A stretch of DNA of 64,000 nucleotides from Streptomyces hilarionis (GTDB lineage Bacteria; Actinomycetota; Actinomycetes; Streptomycetales; Streptomycetaceae), in NCBI RefSeq assembly GCF_024539675.1, contig NZ_JAHHIT010000039.1:1-64000 (forward strand), in the 5' to 3' direction. The notes under the pieces were generated by a model. That model searched no databases, was not told where the DNA came from, and saw only the letters and a program-made list of their open reading frames with translations. Both the position numbers and the translations under genes were made by a program. This document shows, one piece after another, positions 18,075-26,640 of this stretch (position 1 is its first letter; each line of letters starts with the position of its first letter).

Positions 18075-18099
18075 CCTGCCCTGCCCTGCCCTGCCCTGC
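18075..18099. repeat. pentanucleotide repeat (CCTGC)x5
   Basis: Five uninterrupted CCTGC units, just upstream of the M20 amidohydrolase ribosome binding site. Such tracts can gain or lose units by slippage and would alter promoter-to-start spacing. Confidence 0.85.
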
Positions 18100-18153
18100 C
18101 TGAAGCCTAGGCCGGACGGGCGGGGCGCGGGGGCGGTCGGCGGCCCGATCGGG

Positions 18154-19023
18154 TCAGATCCCGGCCACCGGCAGGCCGAGCAGGCGGACGACGGTGCGCA
18201 GCACGCCGTTGTCGTTGTTGGAGGGGGCGAGGTGACGGGCCCGGCGGACGACCTCCGGGTGGGCGCCCGTCATGGCGAAGGACCACTCGGCGGCGTCCAG
18301 CATCTCCAGGTCGTTGAGGTAGTCGCCGAAGACCATGGTCTGCGCCGGGGTGATGCCCAGCTCCCGCTGGAGCCTGCGCAGGGCGGCGCCCTTGTGGGCG
18401 GTGCGGTTCATGACGTCGACCCAGTGCTCGCCGGAGACCACGACCTGATGGGTCCCGGCGAAGGCCGCCAGCGCCGGGGCGGTGCGCTCCTCGGCCGAGC
18501 CGAAGTCGAACAGGGCGACCTTGACGATCTCGTCGTCGACGGCTGCGGCGTCCTCGACGACCTGGTGGCGGACGTAGTACCTGGCCACCTCGGCCAGGAA
18601 GGGCTCGTCGGAGCGTTCGACGTACGCCGACCGCTTCCCGCAGACGACGACGCCCATGTCGACGCCCTCGGCCGTGAGCCGCCGCGCCGCCGCCACGACC
18701 CGCGCGACCACGGCCGGGTCCAGCGGGTCGGAGCTCAGCTCCTCGCCGTCGCGCACCACGTAGGCGCCGTTCTCCGCGATGAACACCATCCCCTCGGCCA
18801 CATCGGCGAACTCCCGTGCCAGGGACGCGTACTGGCGTCCGCTCGCCGGGCTGAACAGCACTCCGCGCTCGCGCAGCCGCTCCAGCACCTCCCACAGCCC
18901 CGCCGGGATCCGCTTGGCGTCGTCGAGCAGGGTGCCGTCCATGTCGGTGACGACCAGGCGTATGTCGAGGGCGTCGGCCGACGCCTCGGGGGCGGTCGGA
19001 CCGGGGACGCGGGTGTAGGGCAT
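18154..19023 (-). CDS. HAD-superfamily Cof-type phosphatase
   Basis: 289 aa. VVTDMDGTLLDD is motif I with the nucleophile Asp, SPASGRQ motif II, the KGAALRRL Lys motif III and VFGDYLNDLEML motif IV. The C2-type cap lies between motifs II and III, as in Cof-like sugar-phosphate and flavin phosphatases. AGGAAGC precedes ATG 19023 by five bases. It is divergent from the DUF574 methyltransferase. Specific substrate unknown. Confidence 0.92.
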   Translation of the reverse strand: MPYTRVPGPTAPEASADALDIRLVVTDMDGTLLDDAKRIPAGLWEVLERLRERGVLFSPASGRQYASLAREFADVAEGMVFIAENGAYVVRDGEELSSDPLDPAVVARVVAAARRLTAEGVDMGVVVCGKRSAYVERSDEPFLAEVARYYVRHQVVEDAAAVDDEIVKVALFDFGSAEERTAPALAAFAGTHQVVVSGEHWVDVMNRTAHKGAALRRLQRELGITPAQTMVFGDYLNDLEMLDAAEWSFAMTGAHPEVVRRARHLAPSNNDNGVLRTVVRLLGLPVAGI

Positions 19024-19145
19024 GTCGTGCTTCCTGTACGGGATCGGCGGTTTTTCACCCTACCGGGGACACCGGTGATCATCCGGCGGCACAATGACGG
19101 CCTGGGGCCCGCGACACGGGCCGGGACGCGGGAAGGGGCGGTCAC

Positions 19146-19937
19146 GTGAGCGGGGCGGCACGGCTGGACACCAGCGTCGCGCACAACGCGCGGGTGTGGA
19201 ACTACTGGATCGGCGGCAAGGACAACTACGAGGTCGACCGCGGGGTCGGCGAGCACGTCGCCGGGATGTTCCCGCTCATCCGGGAGATCGCCCGCGCGGA
19301 CCGCTGGTTCCTCGGGCAGGCGGTCCGCCACCTCGCCGGGGAGCGCGGGGTGCGGCAGTTCCTCGACATCGGCACCGGGCTGCCGACGGCCGACAACACC
19401 CACGAGATCGCGCAGCGCGTCGCGCCCGACGCCCGGATCGTCTACGTCGACAACGACCCGATCGTCCTGGCGCACGCCCGCACCCTGCTGACCGGCACCG
19501 CGGAGGGCGTCACCGACTACATCGACGCCGACGTGCACGATCCGGCCGCCATCCTCGAACGGGCCGCGGGCACCCTCGACTTCACACGGCCCGTCGCGGT
19601 GATGATGCTGGGCATCCTGAACTTCGTCCTGGACCTGGAGGCGGCCCGGGACATCGTCCGCCGGGTCATGGCCGACGTCCCCTCGGGGAGCTTCCTGGTC
19701 CTGACGCACCCCACCCACGACGGCGAGGTGGGCGGCGAGGGCCAGATCCCGGCCATGAAGTTCTGGAACGAGAACGCCAAGCCGCCGATCACCGCCCGCA
19801 GCGGCGCGGAGATCGCCACGTTCTTCGACGGCCTGGAGCTGCTCGAACCGGGTCTGGTGTCGTGTTCGCGCTGGCGCGGGGAGGCCGACTCCCTCGCGGT
19901 GGTGCCGCAGTACGGCGCGGTCGCCGTGAAACCCTGA
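19146..19937 (+). CDS. DUF574 / SAV2177-type SAM-dependent methyltransferase
   Basis: 263 aa. The opening RVWNYWIGGKDNYEVDR is diagnostic for this actinomycete family. FLDIGTGLPTADNTHEIAQ is the SAM-binding glycine motif and VYVDNDPIVLAHAR the acidic motif II. Streptomyces carry many paralogues and substrates are generally unknown. The GTG at 19146 follows a GGGAAGGGGCGG stretch. It is 76 bases upstream of the glutamine synthetase-like gene, same strand. Confidence 0.9.
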   Translation: MSGAARLDTSVAHNARVWNYWIGGKDNYEVDRGVGEHVAGMFPLIREIARADRWFLGQAVRHLAGERGVRQFLDIGTGLPTADNTHEIAQRVAPDARIVYVDNDPIVLAHARTLLTGTAEGVTDYIDADVHDPAAILERAAGTLDFTRPVAVMMLGILNFVLDLEAARDIVRRVMADVPSGSFLVLTHPTHDGEVGGEGQIPAMKFWNENAKPPITARSGAEIATFFDGLELLEPGLVSCSRWRGEADSLAVVPQYGAVAVKP

Positions 19938-20013
19938 CGGACGTCCGGCACGCGCTCCCGGTCCGGTCCGGCCGGGCCCCGGGGCCCTTCGATCGCACCG
20001 CAGTGGAGGACGT

Positions 20014-21417
20014 ATGACGACCCTCGCCGATCCGGTCCCGGGCGGGCGTCCCGGTGACGTCGAGCGGGCGGGCGCGCTGTCGGGGGAGCTGAGCGGGAGA
20101 GGCGTCCACGGCATCGTCCTGGCCTACGTCGACACCGCGGGCATCGGCAGGGTGAAGGCGGTCCCCACGGCCGCCCTGGCCTCGGCGGCGGCGTGGGGGG
20201 TCGGCATGTCGCCGGTGTTCGACACGTTCCTCGCGCACGACGACATCGTCGCCACGGACGTGCTCGGCTCGCCGGACGGCGACCTGCGCCTGTATCCCGA
20301 CCTGGACCGGCTGGTGGCCCTGGCGGCCCAGCCGGGCTGGGCCTGGGCGCCGGTCGACCGCGTCCCCCAGGACGGCGGACGCCATCCCGGCTGCTCCCGC
20401 ACCTTCCTGCGGCGTGTCGTCGCGGACGCGGCCCGCGAGCACGGGCTGCGCTTCCGGGCGGCGTTCGAGATCGAATGGGCGGTCGGCCTGGACTCCGCGC
20501 CCGCCGGGGAGTTCGTCCCCGCTGCCACGGGCCCGGCGTACGGCGCGACCCGGCAGATCGAGCTGAGCGCCTACACCGCCGAGCTGCTGGCCGCGTGCGC
20601 GGCGCAGGACGTCGACGTCGACCAGATCCATCCGGAGTACGCGCCCGGCCAGTTCGAGATCTCGGTAGGCGCTCTCGACCCGGTGGCGGCGGCCGACCGC
20701 AGCGTGCTCGTCCGCCACACGATCCGCGCGGTGGCCCGGCGGCACGGCCTGCGGGTCTCGTTCTCCCCCGCGGTCCTCGCGCGGGGCGTCGGCAACGGCG
20801 GGCACGTCCATCTGTCCGCCTGGCGCGAGGGCGTGAACCTGCACACGGGCGGCGGGCGCCGGCACGGCATGACCGCCGACGCGGAGGCCTTCACGGCGGG
20901 CGTCCTCGCCCGGCTGCCGGCCCTCACCGCGGTGACCGCGCCCAGCCCGGCCAGCTATCTGCGCCTCAAACCCTCCCAGTGGGCCGGGGTGTTCACCGCC
21001 TGGGGACTGGAGACCCGCGAGTGCGCGCTGCGTCTGGTGCGGGGCACGGCGGGCCGGCGCGTGGAGCAGGCGAACCTGGAGGTCAAGCCCGTCGACCTGG
21101 CAGCCAACCCCTATCTGGCCCTCGGCTGTGTGCTCGCCGCCGGGCTGGCGGGGGTCGCGTCGGGGGCCGTCCTGCCGGAGGAGACGCACGGGGACCCGGT
21201 GCGGCTGGCCGCAGGGGAGGCCGCCGCCCGGGGCGTGCGACGGCTGCCGGCCTCGCTCTCCGAGGCGGTCGCCGCCTTCCGCGCCGACGAGGTGCTGCGG
21301 GCCGCGCTCGGCCCGGTGCTCGCCGACGCCGTGAGCGCGGTACGGCAGGGCGAGATCGACGCCGTCGACGGCCTGGACGACGAGCGGGTGGCGGCGGCCT
21401 ACCGCTGGGTGTACTGA
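20014..21417 (+). CDS. glutamine synthetase-family ligase (FluG C-terminal-like)
   Basis: 467 aa. An N-terminal beta-grasp domain is followed by the catalytic domain with AFEIEWAVGL (metal Glu), PEYAPGQFEIS, GNGGHVHLS and the Arg-rich CALRLVRG segments. Family members ligate ammonia or an amine to a carboxylate using ATP. It lacks close similarity to housekeeping GlnA in the regions I can recall and looks like the gamma-glutamyl-ligase-like group. GGAGGACGT precedes ATG 20014. The amidohydrolase gene starts one base after its stop; the pair corresponds to the two halves of FluG in inverted order. Confidence 0.85.
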   Translation: MTTLADPVPGGRPGDVERAGALSGELSGRGVHGIVLAYVDTAGIGRVKAVPTAALASAAAWGVGMSPVFDTFLAHDDIVATDVLGSPDGDLRLYPDLDRLVALAAQPGWAWAPVDRVPQDGGRHPGCSRTFLRRVVADAAREHGLRFRAAFEIEWAVGLDSAPAGEFVPAATGPAYGATRQIELSAYTAELLAACAAQDVDVDQIHPEYAPGQFEISVGALDPVAAADRSVLVRHTIRAVARRHGLRVSFSPAVLARGVGNGGHVHLSAWREGVNLHTGGGRRHGMTADAEAFTAGVLARLPALTAVTAPSPASYLRLKPSQWAGVFTAWGLETRECALRLVRGTAGRRVEQANLEVKPVDLAANPYLALGCVLAAGLAGVASGAVLPEETHGDPVRLAAGEAAARGVRRLPASLSEAVAAFRADEVLRAALGPVLADAVSAVRQGEIDAVDGLDDERVAAAYRWVY

Positions 21418-21418
21418 C

Positions 21419-22555
21419 ATGGCCGGCGGAGCGGTCCACGAGGAGCTGGCCGGTCTGGAACTGGTGGACCACCACTGCCACGGCGTCGTCGTCGACCCCC
21501 TGGACCGGCCCGGCTTCGAGGCTCTGCTCACCGAGGGCGGCCGTATGCCCGGCCTGTCGATGTTCGACACCCCGGTGGGCGTGGCCGTGCGCCGGCACTG
21601 CGCGCCGCTGCTGGACCTGGAGCGGCACGCCCCGGCCGACGTCTACCTGGACCGGCGCGCCGAGCTCGGCCCCGGGGAGGTGAACCGGCGGTTCCTGACG
21701 GCCGCCCGCACCGGCGTGTTCTGCGTCGACACCGGGTTCGCGCCGCACCGCGTCACCACGGTGGCCGGGCTGGCCGAGGCCGCGGGCACGGCCGTCGCCC
21801 ACGAGGTCGTCCGGCTGGAGTCGGTCGCCGAGGCGGTGGCCGCACGGGGCGTCGACGCGGGCGGCTACGCCGACGCGTTCCGGGCGGCCGCGCTGGACGC
21901 GGTCCGGCGGCCGGGGGTCGTCGCCGTCAAGTCGGTGGCCGCCTACCGCACGGGCTTCGCGCTCGACCCGGCGCGCCCCTCGGACGAGGAGGTCGCCCGG
22001 GCCGCACGGGGCTGGCTGGCGCGCGGCGGACGGCTGGACGAGCCGGTGCTCGTGCGGCACCTGCTGTGGACGGCCGTCGACCTGGGACTCCCCCTGCAAC
22101 TGCACACCGGCTTCGGCGACTCCGACATCCGCCTGCACCGGGTGGATCCCACACATCTCACGGACTGGCTGCACCTCACGGCGGGCACGATCCCGGTGCT
22201 GCTCCTGCACTGCTGGCCCTACCAGCGACAGGCCGGTTTCCTGGCCGCGGTGTTCGAGCAGGTGTATCTGGACGTGGGGCTCACCCTGCACCACGTCGGT
22301 CCCGTGCGAGCGCGGGCGGTCCTGGAGGAGGCGCTGGAGATCACACCGTTCCGCAAACTGCTGTACAGCTCCGACGCCTACGGTCTGGCCGAGTTCTACG
22401 GCCTCGGCGCGCTGGCGTTCCGCAGAGGACTGGGCGAACTGCTCCAGGACCGGGTGGACGCCGACGAGCTGAGCCTGCCCGACGCGCTGCGCCTGGCCCG
22501 CTGGACCGCAGCCGACAACGCCCGCCGGGTCTACCGGCTTCCCGACGGACACTGA
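21419..22555 (+). CDS. amidohydrolase-family protein (FluG N-terminal-like)
   Basis: 378 aa TIM-barrel. LVDHHCHGVVVDPLDR near the N-terminus supplies the metal-binding His residues. LHTGFGDSD, LLHCWPYQRQAG and LYSSDAYGLAEFYGL are later conserved blocks, the final Asp being the usual catalytic or metal residue. The ATG is one base after the glutamine synthetase-like stop, so translation is surely coupled. Likely the hydrolytic or decarboxylating partner of the ligase in degrading or making an amide. The substrate is not evident. Confidence 0.83.
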   Translation: MAGGAVHEELAGLELVDHHCHGVVVDPLDRPGFEALLTEGGRMPGLSMFDTPVGVAVRRHCAPLLDLERHAPADVYLDRRAELGPGEVNRRFLTAARTGVFCVDTGFAPHRVTTVAGLAEAAGTAVAHEVVRLESVAEAVAARGVDAGGYADAFRAAALDAVRRPGVVAVKSVAAYRTGFALDPARPSDEEVARAARGWLARGGRLDEPVLVRHLLWTAVDLGLPLQLHTGFGDSDIRLHRVDPTHLTDWLHLTAGTIPVLLLHCWPYQRQAGFLAAVFEQVYLDVGLTLHHVGPVRARAVLEEALEITPFRKLLYSSDAYGLAEFYGLGALAFRRGLGELLQDRVDADELSLPDALRLARWTAADNARRVYRLPDGH

Positions 22556-22570
22556 AAGTATGATCAAGCA

Positions 22571-23110
22571 ATGTCTGACTTGACCGAAACCACTCCGGGT
22601 TGGCTGAGCGCCGACGAGCTCGAGATGGCGCGCGCCCGTATGCCGATCCTCTACGTCGAGGCCGTGCCCGTGCGCGTCGACGACAGCGGCGAAGTCACCA
22701 GCGTCGGCCTGCTGTTGCGGATCGGACCCGACGGCAACGTCAACCGGACCCTCGTCTCCGGCCGGGTCCTGCACCACGAGCGCGTCCGGGACGCCCTGCT
22801 GCGCCACCTGGAGAAGGACCTCGGACCGGTGGCCCTGCCCCGCGTGCCGACCTCGCTCCAGCCGTTCACGGTGGCCGAGTACTTCCCCACCCAGGGCATC
22901 ACGCCGTACCACGACCCCCGCCAGCACGCGGTGTCGCTGGCCTACATCGTGCCGGTGACCGGCGACTGCCGGCCCCGCCAGGACGCGCTGGACCTGGTGT
23001 GGTTCAGCCCGCAGGAGGCCGCGTCGCTCGCGGTGCAGAGCGAGATGCCCGGCGGGCACGGCTTCCTGCTGCGCCAGGCCCTGGCCCACGTGGGCCTCTC
23101 GGCCTCCTGA
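22571..23110 (+). CDS. Nudix-fold DUF4916 protein
   Basis: 179 aa. The fold pattern (WLSADELEMARARMPILYVEAVPV, a Gly-rich strand, then LHHERVRDALLRHLEKDLG in the Nudix-helix position) matches DUF4916. The canonical Nudix box G-x5-E-x7-REUxEE is not intact, so pyrophosphatase activity is doubtful. TATGAT lies six bases before the ATG (22559-22564), typical of leaderless transcription, giving the gene its own promoter only 15 bases after the amidohydrolase stop. Confidence 0.8.
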   Translation: MSDLTETTPGWLSADELEMARARMPILYVEAVPVRVDDSGEVTSVGLLLRIGPDGNVNRTLVSGRVLHHERVRDALLRHLEKDLGPVALPRVPTSLQPFTVAEYFPTQGITPYHDPRQHAVSLAYIVPVTGDCRPRQDALDLVWFSPQEAASLAVQSEMPGGHGFLLRQALAHVGLSAS

Positions 23111-23115
23111 GCGGC

Positions 23116-23607
23116 GTGGGCGAGCGGCAGACCGCTCGGCGGGGCGGACGCGGCGCGCTGCCGTCGCAGCGCACGGCGGGCGTGCGGGCGGCGATCGGCG
23201 CGGCCGCCCGCAGGCCCTGCACGCTGGTCGTGTGCCGGGGCTGCTGCTGCGGCGTCGCCCGCAAGCACCCCGGCTTCGACCACGCCTGGCAGTTGGAGCG
23301 GCTGCGCGCGGCCGCGGCGGCGTCGGGGGGCGGTTTCCAGGTCCGCACGACGGACTGTCTCGGCGTGTGCGAGCAGGCGAACGTGGTGGTCGTGCAGCCC
23401 TCGGCCGACGGACGCCGGGCCGGCGGCCGGGCCGCCTGGGTCGGCTTCGCCCTGGACGACGACCGCACCGAGGAGATCCTGGAGTGGGCGGCTGCCGGGG
23501 GTCCCGGCCTCGTGGCCCCGCCGGCCACGCTGGAGAAGCTGTTCGTCGGCCCGCCGCGGGAGGACCCCGCCCGCCGGCCCCGCGAGGGCCGCGCCCGCCG
23601 CAGGTGA
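23116..23607 (+). CDS. (2Fe-2S) ferredoxin-like protein, thioredoxin fold
   Basis: About 163 aa. CTLVVCRGCCCGVARKHPG and later TTDCLGVCEQANVVVVQPS supply the four or more Cys of a thioredoxin-like 2Fe-2S ferredoxin. The tail beyond residue about 140 is Arg/Pro-rich. The start is uncertain: GTG 23116, five bases after the Nudix stop, has a poor ribosome binding site, and GTG 23182 is an alternative. Probably translated from the Nudix message. Electron partner unknown. Confidence 0.75.
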   Translation: MGERQTARRGGRGALPSQRTAGVRAAIGAAARRPCTLVVCRGCCCGVARKHPGFDHAWQLERLRAAAAASGGGFQVRTTDCLGVCEQANVVVVQPSADGRRAGGRAAWVGFALDDDRTEEILEWAAAGGPGLVAPPATLEKLFVGPPREDPARRPREGRARRR

Positions 23608-23661
23608 CGACCCTCGCAGGACCGACCCCGCCCCGGCCAACCGGCGCTGTGCGCAACGGAG

Positions 23662-23697
23662 TTCGAAGATCCGAAGCCGATGGCATAGGTTGACCGG
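23662..23697 (+). promoter_or_regulatory. leaderless promoter of the murJ-like gene
   Basis: TAGGTT (23686-23691) lies exactly six bases before ATG 23698, with TTCGAA 18 bases further upstream. No Shine-Dalgarno sequence is present. The 20 bases around the start match those of the TetR gene at 39473 at 18 of 20 positions. Confidence 0.5.
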
Positions 23698-25347
23698 ATG
23701 GGGGCCACGACACGACCGCAGACCGAGGAACGCACCCGCACGGCGGGCAAGGGCGGGGCCGCCCGGTCCTCGGCGCTGATGGCGCTGGGCACGGTCGCGT
23801 CCCGCGCGACCGGCCTGATCCGCCAGGTGCTCCAGGCCGCCGCCCTCGGCACCGGCCTGCTGGCCAGCACGTACAACACGGCCAACACCGTGCCCACGAG
23901 TCTGTACACGCTGCTGATCGGCGGCGCGCTCAACGCCGTGCTGGTGCCGCAGCTGGTGCGGGCCAGGGCGACGCACCCGGACGGCGGCCGGGCGTACGAG
24001 CAGCGGCTGGTGACCCTCGTGGTGTCGGTCCTCGCCGTCGGGACCGCGCTCGCGGTGTGGGCGGCCCCGCTGATCGTCTCGCTGTACATGCGCGACACCC
24101 CGCAGACCCACGAGGCGTACCGGCTCACCGTGGTCTTCGCCCGGTTCCTGCTGCCGCAGATCTTCTTCTACGGCCTGTTCAACATCTACGGCCAGGTGCT
24201 GAACGCCCGTGAGCGGTTCGGCGCGATGATGTGGACGCCGGTCCTCAACAACGTCGTCCTGCTGGGCATGTTCGGCGCGTACCTGAGTCTGATGACCGTG
24301 CCGGAGCGGGTGGAGGACATCACCGACGCCCAGGTCCGGCTGCTGGGCGTCGGCACGACGGCCGGGATCGCGGTGCAGGCCCTCGCGCTGGTCCCGTTCG
24401 CACGGGCCGCCGGGTTCCGGCTGCGGCCGCGGTTCGACTGGCGCGGCTCGGGCCTCGGGTCCGGCGTCCACGCGGCCAAGTGGACCCTGCTGCTGGTGCT
24501 GACCAATCTCGTCTCGCTCACGGTGGTCACCAACTACGCCAACGCGGTCGACCAGCAACTGCCGGACGCCGGCGCGGGCTACACGGCGTACACCTACGCG
24601 CAGACCATCTGGATGCTGCCGCAGTCGGTGGTCACCGTGTCCCTGGTGACCGCGCTGCTGCCCAGGATGAGCCGCGCCGTCGCGCAGGGGCGGACAGCCG
24701 ACGTGCGGGCGGACCTGTCGCGCGGCCTGCGGGTGAGCGGAGTCGTCATCGTCCCGGCCGCGTTCCTGTTCCTGGCCCTCGGCCCGCGCATCGCCGTCCT
24801 GCTCTTCGCGCACGGCGCGGCCGACGCGGCCTCGGCGCAGCCGCTCGGCCACATGCTCCAGGCCTTCGGACTCGGCCTGATCCCGTTCTCCGCCCAGTAC
24901 CTCCTGCTGCGCGGTTTCTACGCCTTCGAGGACACCCGCACCCCGTTCTTCATGGCGGTCTGGATCGCTGCGGTGAACATCGCCCTGGCCACCGCGTGTC
25001 ACCTGCTGCTGCCCGACCGCTGATCGGTGACCGGCATGGCCGGGGCCTACTCCGTGTCCTACCTGGCGGGCCTCGCTCTCACCGCCCGGGTGCTGCGCCG
25101 ACGCACCGGGGGACGGCTGGACGACGGCGCGCTGCGGCGCACGTACGCCAGGCTGCTGACCGCGGCGGGCCTGGCAGCCGCCGCGGGGTGGGCGGCCGAC
25201 CGGGCCTGTGCCGCCCGGTTCGGGGACGGCACCCTGCCGAACGCCGCCGCCCTCGCCGCCGGTGTGCTCGCCCTCGGCCTGGTCTACGTCGCCGTGGCAC
25301 GGCTGACGAAGGTGGGAGAGCTGAGCGAGCTGCGCAGGCTGCGCTGA
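23698..25347 (+). pseudogene. MurJ/MviN-like lipid II flippase interrupted by an in-frame TGA
   Basis: Read through one TGA the frame gives 549 residues, close to full-length MurJ. The first part (23698-25023, 441 aa) holds about twelve membrane segments, opening with a basic tail and ALMALGTVASRATGLIRQVL, typical of the family that flips lipid II across the membrane. The TGA at 25021-25023 (codon 442) is followed in the same frame by a 25027-25347 segment with three more hydrophobic stretches (YSVSYLAGLALTARVLRRR and others) that belong to the missing C-terminal helices. A single TGG-to-TGA change would explain it. Streptomyces have other MurJ paralogues, so loss is tolerable. Sequencing error is the alternative. 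Confidence 0.75.
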
Positions 25348-25492
25348 GCGCCGCGGGCCGTGGGCGGTCGTCGTCCGTGGGGCCCTGCGATCGTCGGCCG
25401 GAGCGGGGCGCGCACCCGGCTGCCCGACGCACGCACGGTGACCGCGCGCACGCGCCGGGACAGGGACGGCGAGTCATCGCGGACATGACGAA

Positions 25493-25522
25493 GGCCGTTT
25501 CCCCATTGCTGTGGAAACGGCC
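25493..25522 (-). terminator. terminator of the second tRNA-Pro gene
   Basis: Perfect 10-bp stem GGCCGTTTCC (25493-25502) with GGAAACGGCC (25513-25522), directly beyond the tRNA 3' end. Confidence 0.65.
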
Positions 25523-25541
25523 CTCCGACCTGCGATGAAGC

Positions 25542-25618
<77 letters not shown>

Positions 25619-25728
25619 ATACCCGCTGACCTGGGGTTTCCCCTGGCCGAACGCGCATGGAAACAATACCGCACTCGGGTCGATGGTCGCGCACCCGTTT
25701 CTCCCGGGTCGCGGCTGCCGGGACCGCC

Positions 25729-26088
25729 TCACTCCCCCGGGGGCCGCCCCAGGTCCGGATACGTCTCCAGCAGGTGCGGCGGGGCCGCCTGCCGCCAGGA
25801 GTCGGCCAGGATGTCGCGCAGTTCGTCCTCGTCCTCCAGGGCGGACAGCCGGGCCCGCACCCAGGCGAACTGGGCCTCGTGGTCGGCGATCCAGAACTTG
25901 CCGGGCTCGGCGAGCGCCAGTTCGTCGCGTTCCTCCTTGGGGCAGCGCACGGCCAGGGAGGTCTCGTCCTCGGGCAGGGTGGCGAACATCTTCCCCGCGA
26001 CCCGGAAGGTGGGCATGCTCCAGGCGGTCTTCTCCGTGGTGTCCGGCAGGGACAGGGCGATACGGCGTGCGTCTTCGGCGTCCGGCAT
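25729..26088 (-). CDS. MmcQ/YjbR-family protein
   Basis: 119 aa. [22 protein letters not shown] and [15 protein letters not shown] are the typical blocks of this small, CyaY-like-fold family, sometimes annotated as DNA-binding but without a firm function. I chose ATG 26088 by family alignment; TACCGT seven bases upstream could give a leaderless start, while GTG 26112 would extend the protein by eight residues into the GNAT gene. It ends the XRE-GNAT-YjbR run of minus-strand genes. Confidence 0.82.
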   Translation of the reverse strand: MPDAEDARRIALSLPDTTEKTAWSMPTFRVAGKMFATLPEDETSLAVRCPKEERDELALAEPGKFWIADHEAQFAWVRARLSALEDEDELRDILADSWRQAAPPHLLETYPDLGRPPGE

Positions 26089-26118
26089 GCCTCGCACGGT
26101 AGCGGCTGCCACCGACAG

Positions 26119-26640
26119 TCACCCGGCGGTGAGGCGCCGGTAGTACAGGGTGGTCGGGCGGAGCGTCCCGGCCGGGTCGGCCGCGTAGTCGGGGATCACT
26201 CCCGCACGGGTCCAGCCGGCGGTGCGGTAGAGGTGTTCGGCCGGGCTGTCGGTCTCGGTGTCCAGGTGGAGCAGGGTGACGCCGCCGGCCGCGGCGGCCC
26301 GCTCGGCCGTCGTGAGCAGGGCGCGTCCGAGGCCCTGCCCCCGGGCGTCCCGGTGGACCATCAGCTTGACGAGTTCGGCGCGATGGCGGCTGTTGGGCTT
26401 GTCGGGGAAGGCCAGGGCGACGGTTCCCACGACCCGGCGGCCGTCCAGGGCCGCCCAGACGGCGCGCCGTCCCGCGGCCACCTCGGCGGCGGTGCCGCGC
26501 CACCAGGCGACGGCCTCGGCCCGGTCGAGCGGCGCGAGGAAGCCGACCGAGGCGCCCCCGTGCACCGTGTCGAGCAGCAGGTCGGCCAACTCCTCCGCGT
26601 GCGCCAGCAGTCGGGGCGCGTCCAGGCGGATCGTCGTCAC
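26119..26640 (-). CDS. GNAT-family N-acetyltransferase
   Basis: 173 aa. The acetyl-CoA binding loop is RDARGQGLGRALL and the beta-4 strand before it is ELVKLMVH. LYRTAGWTRAGVIPDYA is the usual C-terminal part. GTG 26640 overlaps the XRE regulator's stop as GTGA with GGTGG upstream, so translation is coupled to the regulator. It probably acetylates a small amine, possibly the ligand or toxin sensed by the XRE-cupin protein; that link is inference. Confidence 0.88.
   Translation of the reverse strand: MTTIRLDAPRLLAHAEELADLLLDTVHGGASVGFLAPLDRAEAVAWWRGTAAEVAAGRRAVWAALDGRRVVGTVALAFPDKPNSRHRAELVKLMVHRDARGQGLGRALLTTAERAAAAGGVTLLHLDTETDSPAEHLYRTAGWTRAGVIPDYAADPAGTLRPTTLYYRRLTAG

Noticed and set aside
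22571-23110. Classical Nudix hydrolase call for the DUF4916 gene
   Set aside because: The fold pattern fits but the G-x5-E-x7-REUxEE box is not intact, so I kept the family name without claiming pyrophosphatase activity.
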